Part shown: one piece after another, positions 1-7,450 of the stretch
How the letters are laid out: every line of letters starts with the position of its first letter
How positions within the stretch are numbered: position 1 is the stretch's first letter
Assembly (NCBI GenBank): GCA_035544635.1
Contig: DATKDQ010000197.1
Location: 1 to 13,743 of the forward strand
DNA length: 13,743 nucleotides
Source: DATAFT01 sp035544635
GTDB lineage: Bacteria > Acidobacteriota > Thermoanaerobaculia > Multivoradales > Multivoraceae
Direction of reading: 5' to 3'
Translations under genes and position numbers: made by a program
The notes under the pieces: model-generated
What the model saw: only the letters and a program-made list of their open reading frames with translations
What the model was told of the DNA's origin: nothing
The model's database searches: none

Positions 1-1014
1 CCCGAGACCACGCCCGGTGCGCTCCTGCTGCGCTGCCGCGAGACCGCGGCCTGCGATCCGGCGAAGGACGTGGCGCTGGTGACCGGTCCGCTCTACCACG
101 CGGCGCCGCTGGGCCTCAATCTGCTGGTCCCGTTCGGCGCCGGCGTCGGCATGGTCCTCATGGACAAGTGGGACGCCGAGGAGACGTTGCGTCTGGTCGA
201 CCGGCACCGGGTCACGCACACCCATCTGGTGGCGACCATGTTCCACCGCCTGCTCCAGCTTCCGCCCGAGGTCAAGGCGCGATACGACACCTCGTCGCTG
301 CGCTGGGTGGTGCACGGGGCGGCACCGACGCCGGTGCACGTCAAACGCGCGATGATCGAGTGGTGGGGCCCGGTTCTCTACGAGTACTACGCGGCGACCG
401 AGGGCGGCACGTTCTTCGTCGACTCGCGCGAGTGGCTGGAGCGGCCGGGCACCGTCGGCAGGACGGTCGAGGGAACGGTGGCCAAGGTGCTCGACGAGGA
501 GGACCGCGAGGTCCCGGCGCGCACCACCGGCACCATCTACTTCCGGGCGCCCGAGAACCGGTTCGAGTACTTCAAGGCGCCCGAGAAGACCGCCGCCGCC
601 TACCGCGGCGACTACTTCACGATGGGCGACATGGGCTACCTCGACGAGGACGGCTACCTGTTCCTCACCGGACGCAGCGCCGAGCTGATCATCGCCGGAG
701 GCGTCAACATCTATCCGCAGGAGATCGACGACGTCCTGAGCCAGCACCCCGCGGTCTACGAGGTCTGCACCGTGGGCGCCCCCAACGACGAGTGGGGAGA
801 GACCCCGGTCGCGGTGGTCGAGCCCCTGCCGGAGGTCGAGCCCGACGACGCGCTCGCCCAGGAGCTGCTCGCGTTCGCGCGCGAGCGCCTGCCCACCTAC
901 AAGCGCCCGCGCGCGATCCACTTCGCCACCGACCTGCCGCGCCTGCCCACCGGCAAGATCCTGCGCTACAAGGTGCGCGAGCCGTTCTGGGCGGGTCGCG
1001 AACGGCAGATCTGA
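1..1014 (+). CDS. Acyl-CoA synthetase (AMP-binding enzyme), 5' end missing
   Basis: C-terminal 337 residues of an ANL-superfamily acyl-CoA ligase, which activates a carboxylic acid with ATP to an acyl-adenylate and transfers it to CoA. The frame is open from base 1, so the N-terminus and the P-loop-like A3 motif lie outside the window. Visible in order: VTGPLYHAAP (A4-like), YEYYAATEGG (A5, adenylate binding), YFTMGDMGYLDEDGYLFLTG (A7, with the ribose-binding Asp), GRSAELIIAGGVNIYPQEID (A8 hinge), and near the end PTGKILRYKVRE (A10), whose Lys should be the catalytic lysine. All core motifs of this half are intact, so it looks functional. It resembles FadD-like, bile-acid or carnitine-type ligases, but the acyl substrate cannot be read from sequence. 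It converges with the minus-strand block. Confidence 0.93.
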   Translation, partial: PETTPGALLLRCRETAACDPAKDVALVTGPLYHAAPLGLNLLVPFGAGVGMVLMDKWDAEETLRLVDRHRVTHTHLVATMFHRLLQLPPEVKARYDTSSLRWVVHGAAPTPVHVKRAMIEWWGPVLYEYYAATEGGTFFVDSREWLERPGTVGRTVEGTVAKVLDEEDREVPARTTGTIYFRAPENRFEYFKAPEKTAAAYRGDYFTMGDMGYLDEDGYLFLTGRSAELIIAGGVNIYPQEIDDVLSQHPAVYEVCTVGAPNDEWGETPVAVVEPLPEVEPDDALAQELLAFARERLPTYKRPRAIHFATDLPRLPTGKILRYKVREPFWAGRERQI

Positions 1015-1043
1015 CAGGGTTACTCGGTTCGCGAGCAACTCGC

Positions 1044-1180
1044 TCACGACGTTCCGGACGCGCCGTGGTCCTCGCCCGCCGGCACTTGGCCCTCCACTGA
1101 CAGCCCACGAGCGCCAGGGCGGCCACTCCGGCGACCAGAACCGCGGCGGGGATCCGATGGATGTTCTTGCGATGGCTCAT
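1044..1180 (-). pseudogene. Possible small lipoprotein ORF, frame-disrupted
   Basis: An ATG overlaps the permease stop codon (ATGA). It opens a frame beginning MSHRKNIHRIPAAVLVAG, with a basic start, a hydrophobic core and a lipobox-like LVGC at about residue 27, which is a plausible lipoprotein signal. After the Cys the frame turns arginine-rich and would run antisense into the acyl-CoA synthetase down to base 704, which is not believable. One frame over, right after the lipobox, the reading is SVEGQVPAGEDHGASGTS followed by a stop at 1044-1046, a far more natural lipoprotein tail. A single-base change at the Cys codon would join the two into a lipoprotein of about 46 residues. It may be a frameshifted small gene, a sequencing error or chance. 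No homology is recognised. Confidence 0.3.
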
Positions 1181-2472
1181 GGGCCCTTCCTCCGTAGTCC
1201 GGAGCCGACGGGTCGAGTCTGAGTGGAGCGCCATCGCAGGACGGCGTAGACCGGGATGCCGAACGCCACCACCACGGCGCCCGCTGCCGCCGACACCGGC
1301 CGCCCCGCCGCCACCAGGACGAGGACGACGGCGGCGAGGGCAATGAAGAGACCGGCGATCGACCGCCGCCCGGGCGCGCGGAACGAGCCCGTTGGCGGCG
1401 CCGGCAACACGAAGATCGAGGCGACGCTCAGGGTGACGAAGACCACCGTCGTGAACACGAAGTAGGCCACGATGCCGCCGAAGGTACCCAGGACCACCAG
1501 CGTGCAGGCGAGCGAGGCCTGGACCGCGATCGCCGCCAGCGGAGTCCTGAGCCGCCTGCTCGGCGTCCCGAACGGCTTCGGGAACAGGCCGTCCGCCGCG
1601 AGCGCGACGTAGAGCCGCGGTGAGGCGAGAACGACGGCGGCCAGGCTTCCCACCGCGGACAAGAGCACGGTGGCAGCGAGGATCCGTCCACCTGCCGGCC
1701 CGAAGAGCCGCTCTCCGAGGAGTGGAGCCGTCAGTTCGGGCGACGCCGCTTCACCTGGCGGCAGGACGGCGAGGAAGACGGCACTCGCCGCGATGTAGAG
1801 GGCGGCAACCGTGGCGACTCCGCCCACGAACGCGAGCGGCAGGGTTCGCGCCGGCCGCCGCACCTCGCCCGCCATCTTCGACGCCTCCCACCAGCCGCCG
1901 TAGCAGAAGAACGCCGAGACGAACCCGCCGGCCAGCCCCGCCGCCAACGGCTCGGCCGCCGCCCCGCGCGCGAACAGCGGCGTGAGACGCCCGGCGTCCG
2001 CCGCGCCCGAGAGGAACCCCCAGCCGACGATCGCGAGGAGCGCGCCGACCTTGAGGAGAGTGAGCACGACGAGCACGCCGGCCGCGAGCCGCGTGCCGAG
2101 CGCCGTGAGGACGGCAAGCAGCAGGATCAGCGCCATCGCGAGCGACGTCTCGCCTCGCGGCGAGAGTGGCGTGAGGTAGGCGGCGTACTGCGCCGAGCCG
2201 ACGGCGAGCGCGGCGGTGAGCCCGGGATCCATCACCAGCAGACACTGCCAGCCGTAGAGGAAGGCCACACCACCGCCGTAGGCGGAGCGCAAGTAGACGT
2301 AGGGGCCGCCCGCCTCCGGGAAGCGCGCGGCGAGCTCACCGTAGCAGAGCGCGCCACAAGCCGCCATCAGGCCGGTGATGCCGAACATGGCGAAGACCCA
2401 GCCCGGCGACGCCAGGCTGCACGCCATCTCGACCGGCGTGAGGAAGATGCCGATCCCCACCACGCCACCCAC
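1177..2472 (-). CDS. APC-superfamily amino acid permease
   Basis: Multi-pass inner-membrane transporter of the amino acid-polyamine-organocation family; the length of about 430-450 residues fits. Family hallmarks are the GGVVGIGIFLTP motif in helix 1 and YGELAARFPEAGGPYVYLR between helices 2 and 3. The rest is a run of hydrophobic segments consistent with about 12 helices, ending in a basic tail. The coordinates use the first ordinary start (GTG at 2472), but that start cuts into helix 1. Family-like sequence (LGLAAATSLVV) continues in frame 19 residues upstream to a CTG at 2529-2527 that overlaps the TonB-receptor stop as CTGA, so the true start is probably there. No convincing ribosome site precedes either start, so translation is probably coupled to the receptor gene. 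The substrate is unknown; amino acids or amines are likely. Confidence 0.9.
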   Translation of the reverse strand: MGGVVGIGIFLTPVEMACSLASPGWVFAMFGITGLMAACGALCYGELAARFPEAGGPYVYLRSAYGGGVAFLYGWQCLLVMDPGLTAALAVGSAQYAAYLTPLSPRGETSLAMALILLLAVLTALGTRLAAGVLVVLTLLKVGALLAIVGWGFLSGAADAGRLTPLFARGAAAEPLAAGLAGGFVSAFFCYGGWWEASKMAGEVRRPARTLPLAFVGGVATVAALYIAASAVFLAVLPPGEAASPELTAPLLGERLFGPAGGRILAATVLLSAVGSLAAVVLASPRLYVALAADGLFPKPFGTPSRRLRTPLAAIAVQASLACTLVVLGTFGGIVAYFVFTTVVFVTLSVASIFVLPAPPTGSFRAPGRRSIAGLFIALAAVVLVLVAAGRPVSAAAGAVVVAFGIPVYAVLRWRSTQTRPVGSGLRRKGP

Positions 2473-2525
2473 GACGAGCGAGGTGGCGGCGGCGAGACCG
2501 AGCGGACGATCCCCGTCGCCTGCCC

Positions 2526-5480
2526 TCAGAAGTCGAGTCTCACGCCGAGCTGGACCGCGCGCGGGCCGCCCGATCCGAACACTCCGCCCGCGGTCGACAC
2601 CGGCCTGCCGAAGCTCGACGACCTGAGATAGCCGGGATCCGTCGGGTCCTCGGAGTCGCGCACCAGCACGTTCGAGAAGCCCGAGTAGTTGAGGTTCGTG
2701 GTCCCCAGGATGTTGGTGGTGTCGAGCAGGTTGAAGACCTCGATCATCGCCGTCAAGCCGATCCGGCCGCCGGGCCTGAAGGTGCGCGAGAGCCGCAGGT
2801 CGAGGGAGCTGAAGGTGTCGGAGAAGCGGGCGTCGTCCGCTACCAGCGGCAGCAGGACGCCGTCAACCCCGCCACCCGCGTTGAGATCGGAGAGGAACGC
2901 GTTGAGCTCCGCGGCGGTGTCGAACCTCCGGCCGCCGGCGTTGCGCGGCAGGACCGGCACGCGGGTCGACGCGTCCGGCATCAGGATGTCCATTGGCACC
3001 TCCGACGACCAGGAGAAGAGCGGCGAGGCCACCAGGCCAAACGGCAGCTCGAAGCTGCCGGCGAACGTGAAGCGGTGGCGGCGGTCGTTGGGAGTGGGCC
3101 CGCGTTCGCGCTCGAGGTCGTCGGGGTCGATCGGACCGGCGGCGAACGGGATCTGGTCGTCGTTGGCGTAGTTCTCGGCCCGGCCCAGCGTGTAAGACGC
3201 CAGGTAGCGGTGGCGCCCGGCCCGCTTGTCGAGCGACAGCAGCAGCGCCTCGTAGCGGGTGCCCACGCTCGACTCCAGGTTGACCACCCGGTCCGGCCCG
3301 CCCACGACGGGATTGAAGACCTCGCCGATGGTGCGACCGATGATGAAGTTCGATCCCCGGTTGTAGAGGCCGTCCAGCCGGAGGAAGTGGCCGCGGCCGA
3401 GGCGCGTCTCCGCGCCCAGGCTCCACTGCTCGACCTCGGGGTTCTCGAGCGCGTTGTCGATGATGTGAATTCCCGACGCGCCAGCGCCGGGGAGGATGAA
3501 CCCGCTGAAGGGGTTCGAGAGCGTGGGCGCGAACGGTGGCAGGAGGCCGGTCGCGGGGTCGAGGAAGAAGATGTTGCCGGCCCGCACCTCGATCGGCAGC
3601 GCGCGCCCGTCGAGGCCGCGCTCGAGAGTCTGCAGTTGGAGCGTGACGCGGTCGTAGAAGATCCCGAAGCCGCCCCGCACCACCACGCGGTCCCCGGCAG
3701 GCGCCCAGGCGAAGCCGAGGCGAGGCGCGAAGTTGTCGTCGTCGCGCTCGCGATCGCCCCGAAGGAACGGCTCGACCAGCGGGTTGAGCTCGCCGTAGCG
3801 GCGGATGTTCTTGACGTCGGAGTCCATCTCCCAGCGCAGCCCGAGGTTGAGCGTGAGCTCCGGGGCGACGAGCCACTCGTCCTGCACGAAGAGTGCGGTG
3901 TACTCGTTGTCGACGTCGTCGATCACCAGGTCGCGATCGGGAAACGCGCTGCGCAGCGTCACCGCGAACAAGAGGTCGTCGTCGTCGATCCGGCCGTCGC
4001 CGTTGCGATCGAAGTCGGGGAAGTCCTGGATGGCCTCGATGCGACCGTCGCGGAAAACGCCGAGCCCGAGGCGCGAGTCGATCCAGTGCACCTCGGCTCC
4101 CACCTTCACCGCGTGGCTGCCCGCGAGGAGGGAAAAGGAGTCGGCGAGCTGCAGGCGATCGAGGTCGGTGGCCTGGGGCACGCGGAAGGAGGTGCCGTCC
4201 TGGAGCGACGGCAGAGTGAGCTGCCGGCCGGGCTCGACCGGGACGATGGCGTTGCGGAACCGGTTGGAGGAGGCGTTGAGTGTGTTGAGGCCGCGCGCGC
4301 CGAGGACGCGGGTCCAGCTTCCGAGAACGGCGGCGTAGTCGTTGTCGCTCACCTGGCGCTGCGAGGCCGCGCCCCGCGCCCGCTCGAGGGTGCTCGCGGA
4401 GATGTCCTCGGTCGACTCGGCGGCGTAGCGGAAGCTGACGAGGTCCGCCTGGGACGGGGTCCAGTCGAACCGCGCCGTGCCCAGGAGAACCTCGAGCGGC
4501 GCCGTGGCCAGGGCGCTCCGGATGGTGCGCGACGCGGGATCGCGCTCGCCAACCTGCACGGCACCGTCCTGGTCCCGGTACTCGAGCGCCGCGAACCAGT
4601 GCGCCTCGCCGACTCGCACCGGTCCACCGAGGGCCAACGCGTAGTGCTGGCGGTCGAACGGCGGCTCGGGCGAGGCCGGGTCGTGCGTGGCGGGCAGCCC
4701 CTGGAGCTCCTCGTCGCGGAAGAAGAACGAGGCGGCGCCGCGGAGGACGTCGGTGCCCGAGCGCGTGACGACGTTGATCACGGACGACGCCGAGCGCCCG
4801 TGCTCCGCGCGATAGTGGTTGGTCGCGATCTGAAACTCCTGCACCGCCTCCTGCGGCACGTTCTGGAGCGGGCCGCCGACCATGTCGTCGTTGTTGTCGG
4901 CGCCGTCGATGCTGATCATGCCGCCGCGCCCGAGCTGCCCCGCCGACGACACCAGGACGCTCGAGCTCTTGGTGGGGTCGAAGTTGGCGGCGGGCGCGTT
5001 GCCGGGCACGAGGAGCGCGAGCTCGAGGAAGTTGCGGCCGTTGAGCGGGAGCCGCTCGATGACGTCGGAGCCGATCACCCGGTCGACGGTCGAGGACGCG
5101 GAGCGCGTCAGGGGAGCTTCGGCCACGGCGTCGATGGTCTCCGCCAGCCCCTCGAGCTCGAGGCGCAGGTCGAGGATCTGGCTCTGCCCGACCGCGACGC
5201 CGAGGCCCTCGAGCCTGCGCGGCGCGAAGCCGGCCCTGGTGACGGTGAGCGAGTAGCGACCGGCCGGCAGCTCGAGGACGCGGAACGCCCCGGCCGCGTC
5301 GGTCGCGACGCGGCGCTCGAGCGCCCCGCCCTCCTGGCGAACGACAACGCTCGCGCCCGGAATCGGCACATCGTCGGGGCCGAGGACGCGTCCGGAGAGG
5401 TCTCCGCGCTGACCAAACGCGGCCGCCGCCGCGACGGCGAGCCACACTCCACACAGAACCCTGGCTCGAGCTCGACGCAC
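2526..5480 (-). CDS. Oar-like TonB-dependent outer-membrane receptor with carboxypeptidase-regulatory domain
   Basis: A 984-residue outer-membrane beta-barrel for active uptake of a large or scarce substrate, powered by TonB. In order: signal peptide (about residues 1-24, ending AAAAFGQ); carboxypeptidase-regulatory/Cna-B-like domain (about 27-110, with PIPGASVVV and LPAGRYSLTV); plug with LPLNGRN at 144-150, typical of the Oar-like family; barrel from about 260 to the end, closing with GVRLDF, whose terminal Phe fits the outer-membrane assembly signal. A Ca-loop-like insert, DRNGDGRIDDDD, lies around residues 491-502. GTG at 5480 is chosen because GGGAGG sits 4 bases upstream and the signal peptide then starts at once. 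The longer frame from 5564 would read through a sigma-54 promoter. The permease follows directly. The likely trigger is the upstream NtrC-type regulator. The ligand is unknown. Confidence 0.93.
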   Translation of the reverse strand: MRRARARVLCGVWLAVAAAAAFGQRGDLSGRVLGPDDVPIPGASVVVRQEGGALERRVATDAAGAFRVLELPAGRYSLTVTRAGFAPRRLEGLGVAVGQSQILDLRLELEGLAETIDAVAEAPLTRSASSTVDRVIGSDVIERLPLNGRNFLELALLVPGNAPAANFDPTKSSSVLVSSAGQLGRGGMISIDGADNNDDMVGGPLQNVPQEAVQEFQIATNHYRAEHGRSASSVINVVTRSGTDVLRGAASFFFRDEELQGLPATHDPASPEPPFDRQHYALALGGPVRVGEAHWFAALEYRDQDGAVQVGERDPASRTIRSALATAPLEVLLGTARFDWTPSQADLVSFRYAAESTEDISASTLERARGAASQRQVSDNDYAAVLGSWTRVLGARGLNTLNASSNRFRNAIVPVEPGRQLTLPSLQDGTSFRVPQATDLDRLQLADSFSLLAGSHAVKVGAEVHWIDSRLGLGVFRDGRIEAIQDFPDFDRNGDGRIDDDDLLFAVTLRSAFPDRDLVIDDVDNEYTALFVQDEWLVAPELTLNLGLRWEMDSDVKNIRRYGELNPLVEPFLRGDRERDDDNFAPRLGFAWAPAGDRVVVRGGFGIFYDRVTLQLQTLERGLDGRALPIEVRAGNIFFLDPATGLLPPFAPTLSNPFSGFILPGAGASGIHIIDNALENPEVEQWSLGAETRLGRGHFLRLDGLYNRGSNFIIGRTIGEVFNPVVGGPDRVVNLESSVGTRYEALLLSLDKRAGRHRYLASYTLGRAENYANDDQIPFAAGPIDPDDLERERGPTPNDRRHRFTFAGSFELPFGLVASPLFSWSSEVPMDILMPDASTRVPVLPRNAGGRRFDTAAELNAFLSDLNAGGGVDGVLLPLVADDARFSDTFSSLDLRLSRTFRPGGRIGLTAMIEVFNLLDTTNILGTTNLNYSGFSNVLVRDSEDPTDPGYLRSSSFGRPVSTAGGVFGSGGPRAVQLGVRLDF

Positions 5481-5484
5481 GCTT

Positions 5485-5490
5485 CCTCCC
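5485..5490 (-). promoter_or_regulatory. Ribosome binding site deciding the TonB-receptor start
   Basis: GGGAGG on the minus strand, 4 bases before the GTG at 5480. It supports this start over the in-frame GTG at 5564, which would add 28 Pro/Arg/Gly-rich residues ahead of the signal peptide. The spacing is short, but the same 4-base spacing is seen before the gmd start at 11861. Confidence 0.6.
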
Positions 5491-5517
5491 GGAGGTCGGA
5501 GTCCTCGTCCGCGAGGC

Positions 5518-5532
5518 GCAAGCGGCGTGCCA
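5518..5532 (-). promoter_or_regulatory. Sigma-54 (RpoN) -24/-12 promoter of the TonB receptor
   Basis: The minus strand reads TGGCACG-CCGC-TTGC. This matches every fixed position of the known sigma-54 consensus TGGCACG-N4-TTGC, with GG and GC separated by exactly 10 bases. The expected transcription start is near base 5506, leaving a leader of about 26 bases that contains the GGGAGG ribosome site before the GTG at 5480. The sigma-54-activating response regulator at 7447-8814 is encoded just upstream on the same strand, so it is the obvious candidate activator. The match and spacing are seen directly; function is inferred. Confidence 0.8.
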
Positions 5533-5576
5533 CCGAAGGAGGGGCGCCGGGAGGGAGGGCGCACGCATGCCGCGGA

Positions 5577-5598
5577 CCGCCGGCGCCAACGCCGGCGG
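5577..5598. promoter_or_regulatory. Perfect 9-base inverted repeat, candidate activator site
   Basis: CCGCCGGCG and its exact reverse complement CGCCGGCGG flank a 4-base loop (CCAA). The repeat lies about 71-92 bases upstream of the predicted sigma-54 start, a normal place for an NtrC-type enhancer site. As RNA it could also form a strong hairpin. No T-run follows on either strand, so it does not look like an intrinsic terminator. The remainder of the gap (5599-5710) shows no gene; it holds an AT-richer patch at about 5661-5680 that stands out from its surroundings. Confidence 0.4.
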
Positions 5599-5710
5599 GA
5601 CCTCCGTCGATGCCGGAACGCTCGCGCGCCGCGCGCTCGCTCTCGGTGCCGGAGCTCGCGTGTTCTTGAAATCTATGAGCGGCTCGTGATCGCTACGAGG
5701 ATCGTCGGGC

Positions 5711-7450
5711 CTACGGCGGGGCCGACGAGACGTTCGGCGCGGCGCCCCTTTTGCCGGCGTGCGCCGGGTCCGCCGGCTCCTCGACCGTGATCTCGCGATC
5801 GACGGCGACGTGCTCGAGAACCTGGCGGGCGCCCGACGGCCACCGGATCTCGAGCCGCTCGATCGTCCCGGCGCCGCCGAGGCCGAGGGTGAGCACGGGC
5901 TCGCTCGCTGACAGATAGGAGCGCCCCGACTGGAGCGATCGCGTGATGGTCCGGCCGCCGACCCAGGCGGTCACCGCGGCACCGAGCCCCCAACGATTGC
6001 TGCTGCGCCCGACCAGCGAGATGCGCAGCCACGAGCTCGGCGGGGAGTCGTTGCGGAAGATCCGCGCGGGGCCCCCGTTCTGCGTGACGACGACGTCGAG
6101 GTCTCCGTCGCGGTCGAGGTCCCCGACGGCGAGGCCGCGTCCCACCAGCGGCAGCGAGAGGTCGCGGGCCTCGGCCACCTGCGCGAAGCCTACCCCGTTT
6201 CCCAGGTTGCGAAAGAGGCTCGCGGGCTGGGCGTGGGTCTGATGCGGCTGGAACAGCTCGATCGTGGGCTCGATGTGACCGTTGACCAGGAGCAGGTCGA
6301 GCCAGCCGTCGCCGTCGTAGTCGAAGAGCAGGGTGCCGAACGCGAGCGTCATCAGGCTCGGAATGCCGACGCCGAGGAGCGCGGCCTCGTCGCGGAACGG
6401 GCCCTCCTCGCCGGCGCGGTACAGCGCCGACATCTCCTGCGCGAAGTTGCCGATCACCACCTCGTCGCGGCCGTCGCCGTCGACGTCGCCGGCGTCGATG
6501 CCCATCCCGCCGCGGGTCGAGCCTGAGGGGCTAAAGGCGATCCCCTCCTCCACTCCCACCTCGCGGAAGACGCCGTCTCCGAGGTTCTCGAACAGGAAGT
6601 TGCGCACGGTGTCGTTGGCGACCGCGAGGTCGGGCCAGCCGTCGCCGTCGCGGTCGAGCGGCACCACACCCAGGGTCTTGCCCTCGGGCAGGAGCAGACC
6701 CGCGCGCCGAGTGACGTTCTCGAAGGTGGTCCCTCTGACGTTCCGGTAGAGGAGGTTGCTCTCCCCGGGGTAGATCTCCGGCGTGCAGTAGCTCGGGTGC
6801 CTGCCGTCCGGGCTGCAGCGCACGTCGGTCTCGGGCGACCACGTGACGTAGCGGCCGACCAGGAGGTCGAGCCAGCCGTCACGGTCCACGTCGACGAAGG
6901 CTGCGCTCGAGCCGAACCCGGGGTCGGTGAGTCCGTACCGTGCCGAGACCTCGACGAAGGTCCCGTCGCCCTCGTTCCGGAACAGCCGATCGACACCGAC
7001 GCCGGTCACGAAGAGATCGAGGTCGCCGTCGTTGTCGAGGTCTCCGACCGCGGCGCCCATGCCGAGAAAGGGCAGGTCGAGCCCGGCCTCCACGGTGACG
7101 TCGGCGAAGCGACCGTCTCCCAGGTTGCGATAGAGCGCCCCGGTCGGGCCGCCGGGATCGGCGCCCTTTGCCGGCGCGCCGTTTACGAAGTAGAGATCGG
7201 GCCACTGGTCGCCGTCGTAGTCGAACACCGCGACGCCGGCGCCCATCGTCTCCGGCAGGTAGCGGCGCTCGGTGGCGGCGTTCCAATGGACGAACCGCAC
7301 GCCCGCCTCCTCGGTGACGTCGGTGAAGACCGCTGGCGCCGGGCTCGCGGGCGGCGGCGGCGCGCCCGGCGACTCCCCCCGCGGAGCGGGACAGCCCAGG
7401 CCGCAGCAGGCGGCAAGCAGCACGACCTGGTGGACCGCGACCCTCGTCAC
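5711..7450 (-). CDS. FG-GAP repeat / ASPIC-UnbV (CRTAC1-family) lipoprotein
   Basis: A 579-residue exported protein. The N-terminus is short and hydrophobic with a lipobox LAAC (Cys15), then a Pro/Ala linker to about residue 40, so it is probably membrane-anchored. Next come about seven FG-GAP/VCBS beta-propeller blades with Ca-binding-type loops such as DYDGDQW (77-83), DLDNDGDLD, DVDRDGWLD, DRDGDGWPD, DVDGDGRDE, DYDGDGWLD and DLDRDGDLD (444-452). The first has Gln where Gly is usual. A two-Cys motif (CSPDGRHPSYC) seen in related proteins lies mid-protein. An ASPIC/UnbV domain (about 474-555, with SSNRWGLGA and IRWPSG) closes the protein. The GTG start overlaps the regulator's stop (GTGA), so it is co-translated with the signalling pair. 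Its molecular role is unknown; ligand binding or surface adhesion are possibilities. Confidence 0.9.
   Translation of the reverse strand: MTRVAVHQVVLLAACCGLGCPAPRGESPGAPPPPASPAPAVFTDVTEEAGVRFVHWNAATERRYLPETMGAGVAVFDYDGDQWPDLYFVNGAPAKGADPGGPTGALYRNLGDGRFADVTVEAGLDLPFLGMGAAVGDLDNDGDLDLFVTGVGVDRLFRNEGDGTFVEVSARYGLTDPGFGSSAAFVDVDRDGWLDLLVGRYVTWSPETDVRCSPDGRHPSYCTPEIYPGESNLLYRNVRGTTFENVTRRAGLLLPEGKTLGVVPLDRDGDGWPDLAVANDTVRNFLFENLGDGVFREVGVEEGIAFSPSGSTRGGMGIDAGDVDGDGRDEVVIGNFAQEMSALYRAGEEGPFRDEAALLGVGIPSLMTLAFGTLLFDYDGDGWLDLLLVNGHIEPTIELFQPHQTHAQPASLFRNLGNGVGFAQVAEARDLSLPLVGRGLAVGDLDRDGDLDVVVTQNGGPARIFRNDSPPSSWLRISLVGRSSNRWGLGAAVTAWVGGRTITRSLQSGRSYLSASEPVLTLGLGGAGTIERLEIRWPSGARQVLEHVAVDREITVEEPADPAHAGKRGAAPNVSSAPP

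Noticed and set aside
1031..1043. Hairpin GCGAG-CAA-CTCGC between convergent genes as terminator
   Set aside because: The stem is only 5 bases and no T-run follows on either strand.
704..1043. Extension of the small lipoprotein frame to base 704
   Set aside because: It would be antisense to the conserved C-terminal motifs of the acyl-CoA synthetase and is arginine-rich low-complexity sequence.
5481..5564. Longer TonB-receptor start at GTG 5564
   Set aside because: It would add 28 Pro/Arg/Gly-rich residues before the signal peptide and would begin upstream of the sigma-54 promoter at 5518-5532. GTG at 5480 has a ribosome site.
3075..5669. Very long plus-strand frame (864 codons) opposite the TonB receptor
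   Set aside because: It is the antisense shadow of a GC-rich gene: its composition is Arg/Val/Glu/Gly-rich with no domain motif, whereas the opposite strand has signal peptide, plug and barrel features.
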